A DNA stretch of 64,000 nucleotides, from NCBI RefSeq assembly GCF_001984055.1, contig NZ_LYVO01000004.1:1-64000 (forward strand), read 5' to 3'. The stretch comes from Variovorax sp. KK3 (GTDB taxonomy: Bacteria; Pseudomonadota; Gammaproteobacteria; Burkholderiales; Burkholderiaceae_C). Shown here piece after piece: positions 52,223-61,042 of this stretch (its first letter is position 1; the number at the start of each line of letters is the position of its first letter). Under the pieces are notes generated by a model, which worked only from the letters and a program-made list of their open reading frames with translations, had not been told where the DNA came from and made no database searches. The translations under genes were made by a program, and so were the position numbers.

Positions 52223-53137
52223 ATGGACTGGGACAACCTGCGCTTCTTTCTCGAACTCGCGCGCACCGGCACGCTGGTGAGCGCGGCCCGTCGGCTGGCG
52301 GTGGACCACACGACCGTGGCACGGCGAATCCAGGCACTCGAAAAGGAGATGGGCACCACCCTCTTCGCGCGCGAAGCCGGCGGCCACCGGCTCACCGACG
52401 CGGGCCGTCGGCTGCAGCCGCAAGTGGAAGCGATGGAGAACGCATTCCTCGCGATAGAGAGCGCATCGCCGGGAGCGCACGAAGGGTTGTCGGGCTTGGT
52501 GCGCATCGGCGCCACCGAGGGCTTCGGCACGGTGGTGCTCGCGCCGCAGCTCGCGCGCTTCGCGCAGCAGCATCCGCGCCTGGTGATCGACCTGCTCGCG
52601 ATGCCGAGGCTCGTGCATCTGTCGCGGCGCGAGGCCGACATCGTGATTTCCCTGGAGCGCCCCGCGCGCGGCCCGGTGGTGGTGAGCAAACTGACCGATT
52701 ACGTGTTGCGCCTCTACGCCTCGGCCGACTACCTCGACTCCCACCCGCCCATCGCATCGCGCGAGGGGTTGCGCGGCCACGTGTTCATCAGCTACGTGGA
52801 CGATCTGCTCTTCAGCAAGGAGCTGCAGTTCCTCGACGAGCTATACCGCCCCGACGCCTTCGCCCTTCGAAGCACCAGCATCCTGGCGCAACACCATGCG
52901 GCCGTGGCCGGCGCCGGGATCGCCGTGCTGCCGGCCTTCATCGCCGAGCGCGATCCGGCGCTGCGGCGCGTGCTGCCGAAGGAGGCGAACTTCACGCGCA
53001 CCTTCTGGATGTCGATGCCCGCGGAAAGCAAGCACCTCGGGCGCATCCAGGCGGTATGGGGGTTTCTGCGCGCGACCGTCGAGGCGCAACGGGGCCTGCT
53101 GCTGCCGGACGAGGCTCGAAACTCAGCGCACGTTTGA
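52223..53137 (+). CDS. LysR-family regulator of the valine-catabolic operon
   Basis: A 304-residue LysR-type regulator. The N-terminal winged helix ([40 protein letters not shown]) is followed by a periplasmic-binding-protein-like effector domain ([20 protein letters not shown]). The ATG at 52223 gives the standard LysR N-terminus; a TTG three codons upstream is less likely. It is divergent from mmsA with an inverted repeat between them, so it is the probable regulator, perhaps responding to a valine pathway intermediate. The 3' end overlaps the decayed LuxR gene by 15 bp. Confidence 0.88.
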   Translation: MDWDNLRFFLELARTGTLVSAARRLAVDHTTVARRIQALEKEMGTTLFAREAGGHRLTDAGRRLQPQVEAMENAFLAIESASPGAHEGLSGLVRIGATEGFGTVVLAPQLARFAQQHPRLVIDLLAMPRLVHLSRREADIVISLERPARGPVVVSKLTDYVLRLYASADYLDSHPPIASREGLRGHVFISYVDDLLFSKELQFLDELYRPDAFALRSTSILAQHHAAVAGAGIAVLPAFIAERDPALRRVLPKEANFTRTFWMSMPAESKHLGRIQAVWGFLRATVEAQRGLLLPDEARNSAHV

Positions 53138-53937
53138 GGCGGCGTACTTGGCAAACCAGGCGGATGCCTGGAGGCGCGACGACAGGTCCAGACCATCGAG
53201 GATTCGCGTGACGTGCCGCTTGACGGTGTGCGGACTGAGATTCAGCGCCCGGGCGATCAGCTTGTTGCTTTGGCCCTGGGCAATCAGACCGAGTACTTCG
53301 AGCTTGCGAGCCGTCAACGGCGCTGCGACCTGCACGCCAGGCGCCTGCGTCTGCTGCATCGCCTGTTCAGCACAAGTGCGCCAAGCGCGCGCCGTCGCGG
53401 CCCACGCGCGGACGGCCGCGATGTCTTCAGGCTGCGCTTGCGCCGGCGGGTCCAGCGCTCCGGTAAGCCATCGAGCATCAGCTGTGTGAGCTCGAAGACC
53501 CGGTGATCTGCGACTGCATGGACGTCGTCCAGCGCGATCACGCCATGCGTGAGCCCGATGGCCTCGATCGCGGCAAGCAGGATCGACGCCACCTCTGGCA
53601 GCGCCGAGCCAGCGGCGCGCTCCACCAACACTTCCGGTGCCATGCGCCAAGGCGGATCGAAGGGCTCCAACGCATCGATAAGGTAAGCCACCAGCCGCTG
53701 GAGGTCATCCCCGTCATCCAGCGTCACCCACGCACTGCAGGACTCCTCGCCTTCGAGCCCCTCCAACGCGCGGGCCAGCGCTATCGTCTTGCCATAGCCG
53801 GCCGGCGCGACTAGAAGAACCAATCGGCGCTTCCGCAAGGCTGCAGCAGTTTGTGGTTCCGGCCCACTTCGACGGATCAGACCGGAGCGAAAGCGTGGAC
53901 GCCGGATTTTGACGAGGGCTCGGCTGACGATCGGCAT
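53123..53937 (-). pseudogene. Internally deleted and frameshifted MalT/LAL-type LuxR gene
   Basis: This is a remnant of a fifth paralogue. From ATG 53937 the frame encodes the N-terminal NTPase (RFRSGLIRRSG, VAPAGYGKT, VIALDDVHAVADHRVFEL) down to MLDGLPERWT. The match then jumps to a different frame encoding only the C-terminal part (VRAWAATARAWRTCAEQAMQ, then LTARKLEVLGLIAQGQSNK and LSPHTVKRHVTRILDGLDLS) ending at 53123. The roughly 600-residue central part present in intact copies is missing, and the junction near 53440-53490 is out of frame. The product would be non-functional unless the N-terminal piece has kept a use. Confidence 0.78.
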
Positions 53938-54244
53938 GAAAAAATGGGTTCCTGCGCGCGAGGGCAGCAGCGGTATCGCAACGTTCAGGCGGTGGTAAGC
54001 AAGTTTGGACCCGCCAGCGACTTCGTGCTGGCAGGCACCTACTCGCGGCCGAAAGGCACTGCCCGCCGCCCAAGGCACCAACACGAACGTACGCATTTTT
54101 TTCGCGTAGACCGATGTGTTGGCCCGTCGTTGGCTCTTCGCTGCCCCCACAACGGGGACGCCACGGTGAACACTGGCGCGAGAACAACAACCCAACGCAG
54201 CGCCGCGCCAGGGGCTCTAGCGCAGGTCATCGCTCTCCGGAACC
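53938..54244. other. Intergenic gap upstream of the decayed LuxR gene
   Basis: This stretch of about 300 bp lies between the decayed regulator and the cupin-like gene. I see no convincing gene, terminator or operator in it. It may hold the promoters of both divergent neighbours. Confidence 0.4.
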
Positions 54245-54577
54245 ATGCACGTCATCGACCACACTACGCTTCCACGCCTTCACTCGGCCGGCCTGCAGCG
54301 CTTTGCCGCGGCACGCGCCAACCTCGGCTTTGCGCCGTTCGAGCTGTGGATGGAGATTCTGGAGATCGACGCGGCAGCGGATGTCCTTCCGGTCGAATGT
54401 CCGCGCGTCCTGCTGGTGCTCAGCGGCCACGGCAAGCTCCTCACCGACACCGGCTCCCAGCGCTTTCACGCGCCCTGCAGCCTGGTGCTGCCGGCCGGCG
54501 TCGACGCCCGCATCTCCAACATCGGTGCGGAGCCAATGCGTTTCGTGACGGGTTTCACGCCACCTGTCACGCCGTGA
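54245..54577 (+). CDS. Small cupin-like protein
   Basis: A 110-residue protein. The segment PRVLLVLSGHGKLLTDTG followed by QRFHAPCSLVLPAGVDARIS resembles the second half of a cupin barrel, as found in the C-terminal domain of type I mannose-6-phosphate isomerases (VLxGxGxL...G....L..G....IPAG). No full metal-ligand set is evident. The ribosome-binding site is weak (CCGGAA). Function unknown; it may be a regulatory or sugar-binding cupin. Moderate confidence that it is a gene. Confidence 0.58.
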   Translation: MHVIDHTTLPRLHSAGLQRFAAARANLGFAPFELWMEILEIDAAADVLPVECPRVLLVLSGHGKLLTDTGSQRFHAPCSLVLPAGVDARISNIGAEPMRFVTGFTPPVTP

Positions 54578-54747
54578 CCTTGCCGACCTGAGGCGCCGGG
54601 TCCGCGTGGCCCATCGGCTTGGCCCATCGCCTGGCGCGGCGATGGCTCCTCTGGTCGATGCGTCGCCCGCCTTGAAATTGAAAAATTCTCTTAAGCGTAC
54701 GGAGGAACAAATCGATTCCCGACGCGCTTTCAACGGAGAAATTGAAC

Positions 54748-54996
54748 ATGAGCCCGGTCGTCGCCGCACCTGCGCAAACCCACCCTTCGTCCCTCCAGCC
54801 GCTCGAAGCGCCTCCGTCCAACGAAACCGGGATCGCTGTGTTTTTCTCTCACGTCGCGGGCCAAGTCGCCTACTGGGCCATCCGGACTTGGTATCGCCGC
54901 TCGCGCCGCACTCAACTTCTGTTGACGGGCATGGCGATCATCTCCTGCAGCTTCTCCCTGTCGATGCTCGTTTCGGCAATCGCCTACCCCATCTAA
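54748..54996 (+). CDS. Small single-pass membrane protein
   Basis: An 82-residue frame starting at ATG 54748 with GGAG at 54735-54738. An N-terminal polar, Pro-rich part precedes an amphipathic AYWAIRTWYRRSRRTQLLL and a C-terminal membrane helix (GMAIISCSFSLSMLVSAIAY). An AT-rich TTGAAATTGAAAAATT stretch at 54672-54687, unusual for this region, may be its promoter. A strong GC hairpin follows the stop. I recognise no family. Confidence 0.55.
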   Translation: MSPVVAAPAQTHPSSLQPLEAPPSNETGIAVFFSHVAGQVAYWAIRTWYRRSRRTQLLLTGMAIISCSFSLSMLVSAIAYPI

Positions 54997-55000
54997 CAAC

Positions 55001-55020
55001 GGGGCCCCGTCGGGGGCCCC
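55001..55020. terminator. GC-rich hairpin between convergent genes
   Basis: GGGGCCCC-GTCG-GGGGCCCC forms an 8-bp stem with a 4-base loop, 4 bp after the small membrane protein stop. It lacks a T-run, so termination is likely but not certain. Confidence 0.6.
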
Positions 55021-55072
55021 GAGGCCGGGCCCACGCATGGACCTGCCTCGTGGGCTTGACCGCGCAAGGCGT

Positions 55073-55711
55073 TCAAGCCACCAGTTTGACCCCGGTCTTG
55101 GACTGCAGCTGCTCGAAGCTGACACCCTCCGCCAGTTCGACGACCTTCAAGCCCTCGGGCGTCACATCCATGACCGCGAGGTCGGTGATGATCCGGTCGA
55201 CAACGCCCACGCCCGTCAGCGGCAAGGTGCATTGCTCCAGGATCTTGAGATCCTCCGTGCCGTCCTTCTTGCGCGCCACGTGTTCCATCAGAACGATCAC
55301 GCGCTTGACGCCGGCCACGAGGTCCATGGCGCCGCCCATGCCCTTGACCATCTTGCCGGGGATCATCCAGTTCGCCAGGTCGCCCTTCTCGCTGACCTGC
55401 ATGGCGCCCAGAATCGACAGATTGATCTTGCCGCCGCGGATCATGGCAAAGCTGTCGTGGCTTCCGAAGATGGCCGAGCCCGGCAGCGTGGTGACGGTCT
55501 GCTTGCCTGCATTGATCAGGTCGGCGTCAACTTGGTCTTCGGTGGGGAACGGGCCGATGCCGAGCATGCCGTTTTCGCTTTGCAACCACACCTCTTTGTC
55601 GCCCACGAAGTTGGCCACCAGCGTCGGGATGCCGATGCCGAGGTTCACGTAGAAGCCGTCTTCCAGCTCTTGAGCGGCGCGCGCCGCCATCTGGTCTTGG
55701 GTCCAGGGCAT
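55073..55711 (-). CDS. scoB: 3-oxoacid CoA-transferase subunit B
   Basis: A 212-residue CoA-transferase beta subunit. The catalytic Glu46 lies in the SENG motif ([11 protein letters not shown]), and the N-terminal [17 protein letters not shown] is the typical coenzyme A region. With ScoA it transfers CoA from succinyl-CoA to 3-oxo acids such as acetoacetate (an adipate type would be PcaJ). The start is one base after the scoA stop. The transferase class is clear; acetoacetate versus 3-oxoadipate cannot be settled here. Confidence 0.92.
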   Translation of the reverse strand: MPWTQDQMAARAAQELEDGFYVNLGIGIPTLVANFVGDKEVWLQSENGMLGIGPFPTEDQVDADLINAGKQTVTTLPGSAIFGSHDSFAMIRGGKINLSILGAMQVSEKGDLANWMIPGKMVKGMGGAMDLVAGVKRVIVLMEHVARKKDGTEDLKILEQCTLPLTGVGVVDRIITDLAVMDVTPEGLKVVELAEGVSFEQLQSKTGVKLVA

Positions 55712-55712
55712 C

Positions 55713-56522
55713 TCAGGCTCCTTTGGTCTGGTTCTTGACGGGTGCCGGCACTTCGATGCCGGCAGCAGCCTGGGCGATCGCGGCCTGCGCCTCGACCTTG
55801 GCGGCCGCCACGTCGACCGGCGCAGCAGCGCTGACCGTGCGCTTCTCGATACGCTTTTCGGGCTTCGAATTCAGCACGATGCGGTGCACGTAGATGCCCG
55901 GCAGATGAATGTCGTCCGGAGCCAGTTCGCCCACTTCGACGATCTTCTCGACTTCGACGATGCAGATCTTTCCGGCCATGGCGGCGGCGGGGTTGAAGTT
56001 GCGGGCCGTCAGCCGAAAGCGCAGGTTGCCGGACTTGTCGGCCACGTCGGCCTTCACCAGCGCCACGTCGGGCACCAGCGAATGCTCCATCACGTAGGTT
56101 TCGCCGCCGAACTCGCGCAGTTCCTTGCCTTCGGCCACTTGCGTGCCCACACCGGTCTTGGTGAAAAACGCCGGAATGCCCGCGCCGCCCGCGCGCAGCT
56201 TTTCGGCCAGCGTGCCTTGCGGGGTGAATTCGAGCTCCAGTTCCTTCGCCAGGAACTGACGCTCGAACTCCTTGTTCTCGCCCACGTAGCTGGCGACCAT
56301 CTTCTTGATCTGGCGCGTTTCCAGCAACTTGCCCAGGCCGAAGCCGTCGACGCCGGCGTTGTTGGAAATGCAAGTGAGGTTCTTGACGCCCGAATCGCGC
56401 AGCGCGTCGATCAGCGCTTCGGGAATGCCGCAGAGGCCGAAGCCGCCGACCGCGAGCGTCTGGCCATCGGCAACGACGCCTTTGAGCGCCGCGTCGGCAG
56501 AGGGATAGATCTTGTTCGCCAT
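55713..56522 (-). CDS. scoA: 3-oxoacid CoA-transferase subunit A
   Basis: A 269-residue alpha subunit with the glycine-rich [17 protein letters not shown] and the typical [12 protein letters not shown] and [10 protein letters not shown]. The C-terminus extends about 30 residues beyond the usual end as an Ala-rich tail ([20 protein letters not shown]). Start at ATG 56522 behind GAGGAACC; an upstream frame towards 56612 runs into the promoter region. It forms a tight operon with scoB and diverges from a PAS-LuxR gene across a 26-bp palindrome. Confidence 0.92.
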   Translation of the reverse strand: MANKIYPSADAALKGVVADGQTLAVGGFGLCGIPEALIDALRDSGVKNLTCISNNAGVDGFGLGKLLETRQIKKMVASYVGENKEFERQFLAKELELEFTPQGTLAEKLRAGGAGIPAFFTKTGVGTQVAEGKELREFGGETYVMEHSLVPDVALVKADVADKSGNLRFRLTARNFNPAAAMAGKICIVEVEKIVEVGELAPDDIHLPGIYVHRIVLNSKPEKRIEKRTVSAAAPVDVAAAKVEAQAAIAQAAAGIEVPAPVKNQTKGA

Positions 56523-56595
56523 GGTTCCTCGTTCGGAGATGGTTGAAGTGAAGGGTGAAAGAAGAAAGATTAAGGGCCGCTCGGAAACCCCGACG

Positions 56596-56621
56596 ATACT
56601 ACGTATGCGCATACGTAGTAT
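56596..56621. promoter_or_regulatory. Perfect 26-bp palindrome between scoA and the PAS-LuxR gene
   Basis: The half-site ATACTACGTATGC (56596-56608) is followed directly by its exact reverse complement GCATACGTAGTAT (56609-56621). It lies 73 bp upstream of scoA and only 6 bp before the regulator start, so binding would probably repress or control both. The adjacent PAS-LuxR protein is the natural candidate. Confidence 0.8.
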
Positions 56622-56627
56622 TTCGTA

Positions 56628-57242
56628 ATGGACACACCGGACACCGCCAAAACACCAGGCATCGCTCGAGTCGACCTCGCGGCCATCGACTATCGCCTCG
56701 CCTTCGAGCAGGCCCCCGTGGGCATGGTGCTCTCACGCCACCGGATCATCGTGGATTGCAACGCACGCGTGTGCGAGATGTTCGGCACCGCGCGCGAGGT
56801 GCTGGTCGGCCAGTCGTTCCGCGTGCTGTACCCGAGCGTCGTCGAATTCGAGCGCATCGGCAAGCGGATGGAACCCATCCTCAACGCCAGCGGCCGCTAT
56901 GCCGACAACCGGATGATGCGGCGCGTCGGCGACCTGCACGGCGCTTTCTCCGGCGAGACCTTCTGGTGCCACGTGAGCGGCCAGGCGCTCAACCGCGAAG
57001 CGCCGCACGAAGCCGGTATCTGGACCTTCGAGGACCTGGGCTCGCGCCGCGCGGTCAAGGCCGAGCTGACGCCGCGCGAGCGCGAAGTGGCGGCGCAGCT
57101 GATGAAAGGCCTGACGTCGAAGGAGATCGGCCGCGCACTCGGCATCAGCCACCGCACCGTCGAGATCCACCGCGCCCGGCTGATGCGCAAGTACACGGCG
57201 GCGACCACGGCGGAGCTGGCGCAGAAGCTGATCGCAGGATGA
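56628..57242 (+). CDS. PAS-LuxR transcriptional regulator
   Basis: A 204-residue regulator. An N-terminal PAS domain (about 20-125: YRLAFEQAPVGMVLSRHRII, ARVCEMFGTAREVLVGQSF) precedes a C-terminal LuxR helix-turn-helix (LTPREREVAAQLMKGLTSKE, LGISHRTVEIHRARLMRKY). The 26-bp palindrome ends 6 bp before its ATG, leaving no space for a normal ribosome-binding site. Divergence from scoAB suggests that it controls CoA-transferase expression in response to a small ligand bound by PAS. Its stop overlaps the downstream lipoprotein gene by 4 bp. Confidence 0.88.
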   Translation: MDTPDTAKTPGIARVDLAAIDYRLAFEQAPVGMVLSRHRIIVDCNARVCEMFGTAREVLVGQSFRVLYPSVVEFERIGKRMEPILNASGRYADNRMMRRVGDLHGAFSGETFWCHVSGQALNREAPHEAGIWTFEDLGSRRAVKAELTPREREVAAQLMKGLTSKEIGRALGISHRTVEIHRARLMRKYTAATTAELAQKLIAG

Positions 57243-58876
57243 ACATGCGAACGCTACGGCACCTGCATCGAACGCTGTCCGTGGCATTGGCACTTTTGGT
57301 GGTCGGATGCGCACAGCCCGAACGCCCGCCATCGGCGCATCGTGCGCCGTCCCCGCCCACCGATTGCCATGCGCGCGTGGGTGCCGATCGCAACATGGTC
57401 CTGCCCGGCTACCTGCTGCCGAGCGCCAGCGGCGCAACGACCTGCGTACCTCTGCTGCAGAGCGCCTACCGGGCGCCTGCGGGCTACGCCGGGGCCGACT
57501 TTCACGTCGAAGAGTTCACCGATGCCAAGCTCAAGGCCCGCTGGCGCGCCTGCAAGGCAGACGCCGCCTGCTTCCGCCGCATCGACGCCCAGATGCAGCG
57601 ATGGCTGCCGCCCAACAAGGAGCGCGCGCGGCGCTCGACCGGACTCCTCGACCCCTCCAGCGCGATCGACCCTGAAGGCCAGGTCGACCTGCGGCAGATT
57701 CGCCGCCCGGCCTTCTTCGCCCGGCCGCCCTACCGCGAGGCCATTGCCGAAGCCGAGCCCCGCACCAGCACCGTCGAATTCAGCGCGCCACGCGACAGCT
57801 TCGAACGACTCGAACTCCGCATGACCGACACCATCCGCCTGCGCGGCTGGTACATCGAAGGCAGCGGCGTGGACGACGGCCACGGCCACAAGCGGCGCGC
57901 GCTGGTGATCATGGCCAACGGCGGCGGCGGCCAGATGACCGCGATCCAGCATCCCGACGAACAGGCCTATCGCATCGACCCCGCGAGCGGCCGCGCCATC
58001 GCCCTGCCGTTTCCCAATGCCACCACCGAGACCATGGGCCAGCGCTGGTGGCGGGACACACTGCACGTGCTGAACGCCGCCGGCTTCGACGTGCTGGCCT
58101 ACGACCGCCGCGGCGAAGGCATCTCGGGCGGATTCAGCGACACGAACACGCTGGAACAAGGCGAAGACGTGTTTCGCATCCTCGAACACATGGAAAGCGG
58201 CGACGGCCTGCGGCTGCTCACACCCGATGGTCGCCTGCTCGAGGGCCGCGCGGCCGGCGGGCGCCTGTTGGCGGGCATGAAGGCCCGGCAGATCCCGCTG
58301 CTGCTGGCGGGCTACTCGCGTGGCTCGATGTCCATGGCCTGGGCGATGACGCGCAACTTCGTCGAGGCCTGCAGCCATGACCTGCCCACCGTGCGATGCG
58401 GGCCGCCCAAGGGCTACCGCAACATCAAAGGCGCGATCCTGCTCGCGTCGTTCGCCGCCGGTGCCGGCTATGTGCCCGATGCACCCGACCTGGCCGACCG
58501 CAACCTGTTCGCGGCAGGCATGGCAGCCGAGCACCACATCGTGTTCTATCCCAGCGCCGAGACGCTGGCCGGCATGGACCACTGGCCCGCCGCCTTCTTC
58601 GGCAAGGGCCTGTGGGACCGGGCGGAAAGCCTCGAAGGCACCGTCGCGGCCTACGACCGGATCCGGGGCCTGAAAGAGATCGTGGTCGCGCGCGGCCCGC
58701 ATGCCATCGAAACCTGGGACCCGGCCGACATCCGGCACCTGCAGGCGCGCATCGCCGCGTTCGCCACGGCCGCCGTGAACGGCGCGCCCACCGTGCCAGG
58801 CGCCAGCACCTGGACCGACCTGCGAAGCCTGGTCGCGACCACGCCCGACCGCTGGGAAGCCACGTCCCGCCCTTGA
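57239..58876 (+). CDS. Alpha/beta-hydrolase-fold lipoprotein
   Basis: A 545-residue protein with a lipoprotein signal (SVALALLVVGCA, Cys24). An N-terminal region of about 150 residues is followed by an alpha/beta-hydrolase core: VIMANGGGGQMTA as oxyanion loop, VLAYDRRGEGISGG and the nucleophile elbow GYSRGS (Ser360). A C-terminal VARGPHAIETW may give the catalytic His. It starts inside the stop of the PAS-LuxR gene (ATGA), with a second possible ATG at 57245. Coupling to a regulator of ketone-body-type metabolism suggests ester or thioester hydrolysis in the envelope; the substrate is not evident. Confidence 0.78.
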   Translation: MNMRTLRHLHRTLSVALALLVVGCAQPERPPSAHRAPSPPTDCHARVGADRNMVLPGYLLPSASGATTCVPLLQSAYRAPAGYAGADFHVEEFTDAKLKARWRACKADAACFRRIDAQMQRWLPPNKERARRSTGLLDPSSAIDPEGQVDLRQIRRPAFFARPPYREAIAEAEPRTSTVEFSAPRDSFERLELRMTDTIRLRGWYIEGSGVDDGHGHKRRALVIMANGGGGQMTAIQHPDEQAYRIDPASGRAIALPFPNATTETMGQRWWRDTLHVLNAAGFDVLAYDRRGEGISGGFSDTNTLEQGEDVFRILEHMESGDGLRLLTPDGRLLEGRAAGGRLLAGMKARQIPLLLAGYSRGSMSMAWAMTRNFVEACSHDLPTVRCGPPKGYRNIKGAILLASFAAGAGYVPDAPDLADRNLFAAGMAAEHHIVFYPSAETLAGMDHWPAAFFGKGLWDRAESLEGTVAAYDRIRGLKEIVVARGPHAIETWDPADIRHLQARIAAFATAAVNGAPTVPGASTWTDLRSLVATTPDRWEATSRP

Positions 58877-58880
58877 AGCG

Positions 58881-59876
58881 TCACTCGCCGAACGGCTTCG
58901 ACAGCGCCATCAACTGCTCGCGCAGCCAGACATGCGCCGGATCGTGCTCGTGCCGGCGGTGCCAGACGGCCCGCACCACCGCGTGCTGCGTCGCATAGGG
59001 CAGCGCCTTCGACAACAGCTCGCGCCGGGCGACGAATGACTGCGCCAGCGGCGCCGGCACGATGGACACCATGTCGCTGTTCGCCAGCAAATCGGGCACT
59101 GCCAGCGAATGCGGCACCGTCAGCCGGTAGCGCGGCTGCAGCCCGGCCGCCGCCAGCGCTTCCTCGAGCGCGGAGCGATCGAACATCTCGGACTGCCGCG
59201 CCAGCCCGCGCTCCAGGATGAAGCCGCTGACGGCGCCCTCCTCCTGCCCGCCGAGCGACACCGTCAGCAGCGGAAAGGCCGCGAGATCATCGATGCGCGG
59301 CTTGCGCCGTGCCAGCGGGTGGCCGCGCCGGAACACCAGCACGTCGTCCTGCTGCCAAAGGCGCGCGCTCTGGAAGCGCGCCGGCACCTCCGCGAAGATG
59401 CCCAGCGCGACGTCGATGCGGCCCACGTCGAGCTGCTCGGCCAGGTCCAGCCGCGTCGATGGCCGCACCACCAGGTCGGCGGCCGGCGCGTGCTGCGCCA
59501 TGCACTCGCCCAGCCGCGCCAGCAGCACCGAGGTCATGTAGTCGTTGGCCGCGACGACGAAGCGCTGCGTCGTCGTCGCGGCATCGAAATCCTGCACGCC
59601 CAGCGTGTCGTGGATGCGGCGAAGTGCCTCGCGCAGCGGCGCCTCCATGGCGAGCGCGCGCGCCGTCGGCTCCATGCCCTTGGGCGTGCGCACGAACAGC
59701 TCGTCCTGCAGCGCCTCGCGCAGGCGCGCCAGCGCATGGCTGATGGCCGACTGGCTCAGGTGCAGGCGCTTGCCGGCTCGCAGCAGGTTGCGGTCTTCGA
59801 AGATGGCATCGAAGACGCGGAGCAGGTTCAGGTCGACGCGCCTCGCGTTCAGTGCGGCCTGCGCTTTGGTGGTCAT
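58881..59876 (-). CDS. LysR-family regulator
   Basis: A 331-residue LysR-type protein of the NodD/LinR-like branch. DNA-binding region VDLNLLRVFDAIFEDRNLLR and LHLSQSAISHALARLREALQ, effector domain FVVAANDYMTSVLLARLGE. Start ATG 59876 behind GAGGTGC; the longer upstream frame is rejected because it runs through the divergent receptor gene. It diverges from a Bug-type receptor and probably controls it. A short inverted repeat TGCAC-CTC-GTGCA (59879-59891) lies just upstream of its start. Confidence 0.88.
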   Translation of the reverse strand: MTTKAQAALNARRVDLNLLRVFDAIFEDRNLLRAGKRLHLSQSAISHALARLREALQDELFVRTPKGMEPTARALAMEAPLREALRRIHDTLGVQDFDAATTTQRFVVAANDYMTSVLLARLGECMAQHAPAADLVVRPSTRLDLAEQLDVGRIDVALGIFAEVPARFQSARLWQQDDVLVFRRGHPLARRKPRIDDLAAFPLLTVSLGGQEEGAVSGFILERGLARQSEMFDRSALEEALAAAGLQPRYRLTVPHSLAVPDLLANSDMVSIVPAPLAQSFVARRELLSKALPYATQHAVVRAVWHRRHEHDPAHVWLREQLMALSKPFGE

Positions 59877-60007
59877 GTTGCACCTCGTGCATGTGGCAGT
59901 TGCAGATTCGTCGCTTCCGGCGACGGCACGCCGCTGGCAATGTCCAGCCTCACACCGATCCATCCGATCACGAACCACCCCCTTACCGAAATCACATGGA
60001 GCCCGCG

Positions 60008-61000
60008 ATGTCCGAAATCTCCCGGCGGCGATTCGCCGAGTATGTGGCCTGCCTGATGCCGGCCGCTTCCCTGATCGCCGCACCGGCGCGCGCGCAGACC
60101 GATGGCGCCCCCGGGCGAATCGTCGTCGGCTACCCCGCAGGCGGCACCATGGACCAGACCGCGCGTCGCCTGGCCGAGGCCTGGCGCGCCCAGAGCCGTG
60201 CCTACCTGGTCGACAACCGCCCCGGCGCGGCCGGCCGCATCGCCACGGCGCAGTTGAAACGCGAGCGCGCGGACGGCAGCGTGGTGCTGTGCACCCAGAC
60301 CTCGGCGATGACCATCTATCCGCACGTCTACACGCGCCTTTCTTACGACCCTGAGCGCGACCTGCGGCCGGTGGCGGAAATCGCCGCGTCCACATGCGCG
60401 CTGGCCATCAGCAGCGCGGTGCCGGCCGAGGTGCGCACGCTGGCCGACTACGTGCGCTGGCTCAAGGCGAACGAAAGCGGCCGCAGTTATGCATCGCCGG
60501 CTGCAGGCTCGTTGGCGCAGTTCCTCGGCTTCCGCTTTTCCCAGGCGACCGGTGTGCCATTGGCGCACGTGCCCTACCGCGGCTCGGCCCCGGCGATGCA
60601 GGACCTGCTGGGCGGACAGGTGCCGGCCTATCTGGGCTTCGTCGGCGACTTCCTGCAGTACCTGGGCAACGGCAAGCTGCGGCTGCTGGCCGTCAGCAGC
60701 GCCCAACGCTCGCGCTTCCTCAAGGACGTGCCAACCTTCGCCGAGCAGGGCTTCGGCACGGTCGTCGGCGTGGAAGGCTACGGGCTGTTCGCGCCAGCCG
60801 GCACGCCCGATGCCGTCGTCGCCGCGCTCGCCGCAAACGCCCGCACGGCCGCCACAGACAAGGCACTGATCGCCGGACTGGAACAGGTGGGCCTCGAAGC
60901 CGCCTTCGTCGGTACGACCGAATACACGAAGACCATGGCTGCCGAACGCGAGAAGTGGAAGCCGGTGGTGGCGGCATCGGGCTTCAAGGCCGACGACTGA
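60008..61000 (+). CDS. Bug-family tripartite tricarboxylate transporter receptor
   Basis: A 330-residue periplasmic solute receptor. It opens with a twin-arginine-like signal (SRRRFAEYVACLMPAASLI, cleavage near ARAQ). Family motifs are VVGYPAGGTMDQTARRLAEA, VDNRPGAAGRIATAQL, HVPYRGSAPAMQDLLGGQVP and VGVEGYGLFAPAGTPDAVV. Such receptors are greatly expanded in Burkholderiales and bind carboxylates. No TctA/TctB membrane genes are adjacent. ATG 60008 has GGAG 6 bp upstream; an in-frame ATG at 59996 is less likely. Ligand unknown; the divergent LysR regulator may respond to it. Confidence 0.9.
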   Translation: MSEISRRRFAEYVACLMPAASLIAAPARAQTDGAPGRIVVGYPAGGTMDQTARRLAEAWRAQSRAYLVDNRPGAAGRIATAQLKRERADGSVVLCTQTSAMTIYPHVYTRLSYDPERDLRPVAEIAASTCALAISSAVPAEVRTLADYVRWLKANESGRSYASPAAGSLAQFLGFRFSQATGVPLAHVPYRGSAPAMQDLLGGQVPAYLGFVGDFLQYLGNGKLRLLAVSSAQRSRFLKDVPTFAEQGFGTVVGVEGYGLFAPAGTPDAVVAALAANARTAATDKALIAGLEQVGLEAAFVGTTEYTKTMAAEREKWKPVVAASGFKADD

Positions 61001-61042
61001 CTCGGTGCATCCGGTGCATCCGGTGCACCTGGCACCTCCGCT

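Noticed and set aside
53851..54591. Plus-strand open frame over the cupin-like gene and upstream gap
   Set aside because: It has no family features and runs in a different frame from the cupin-like protein.
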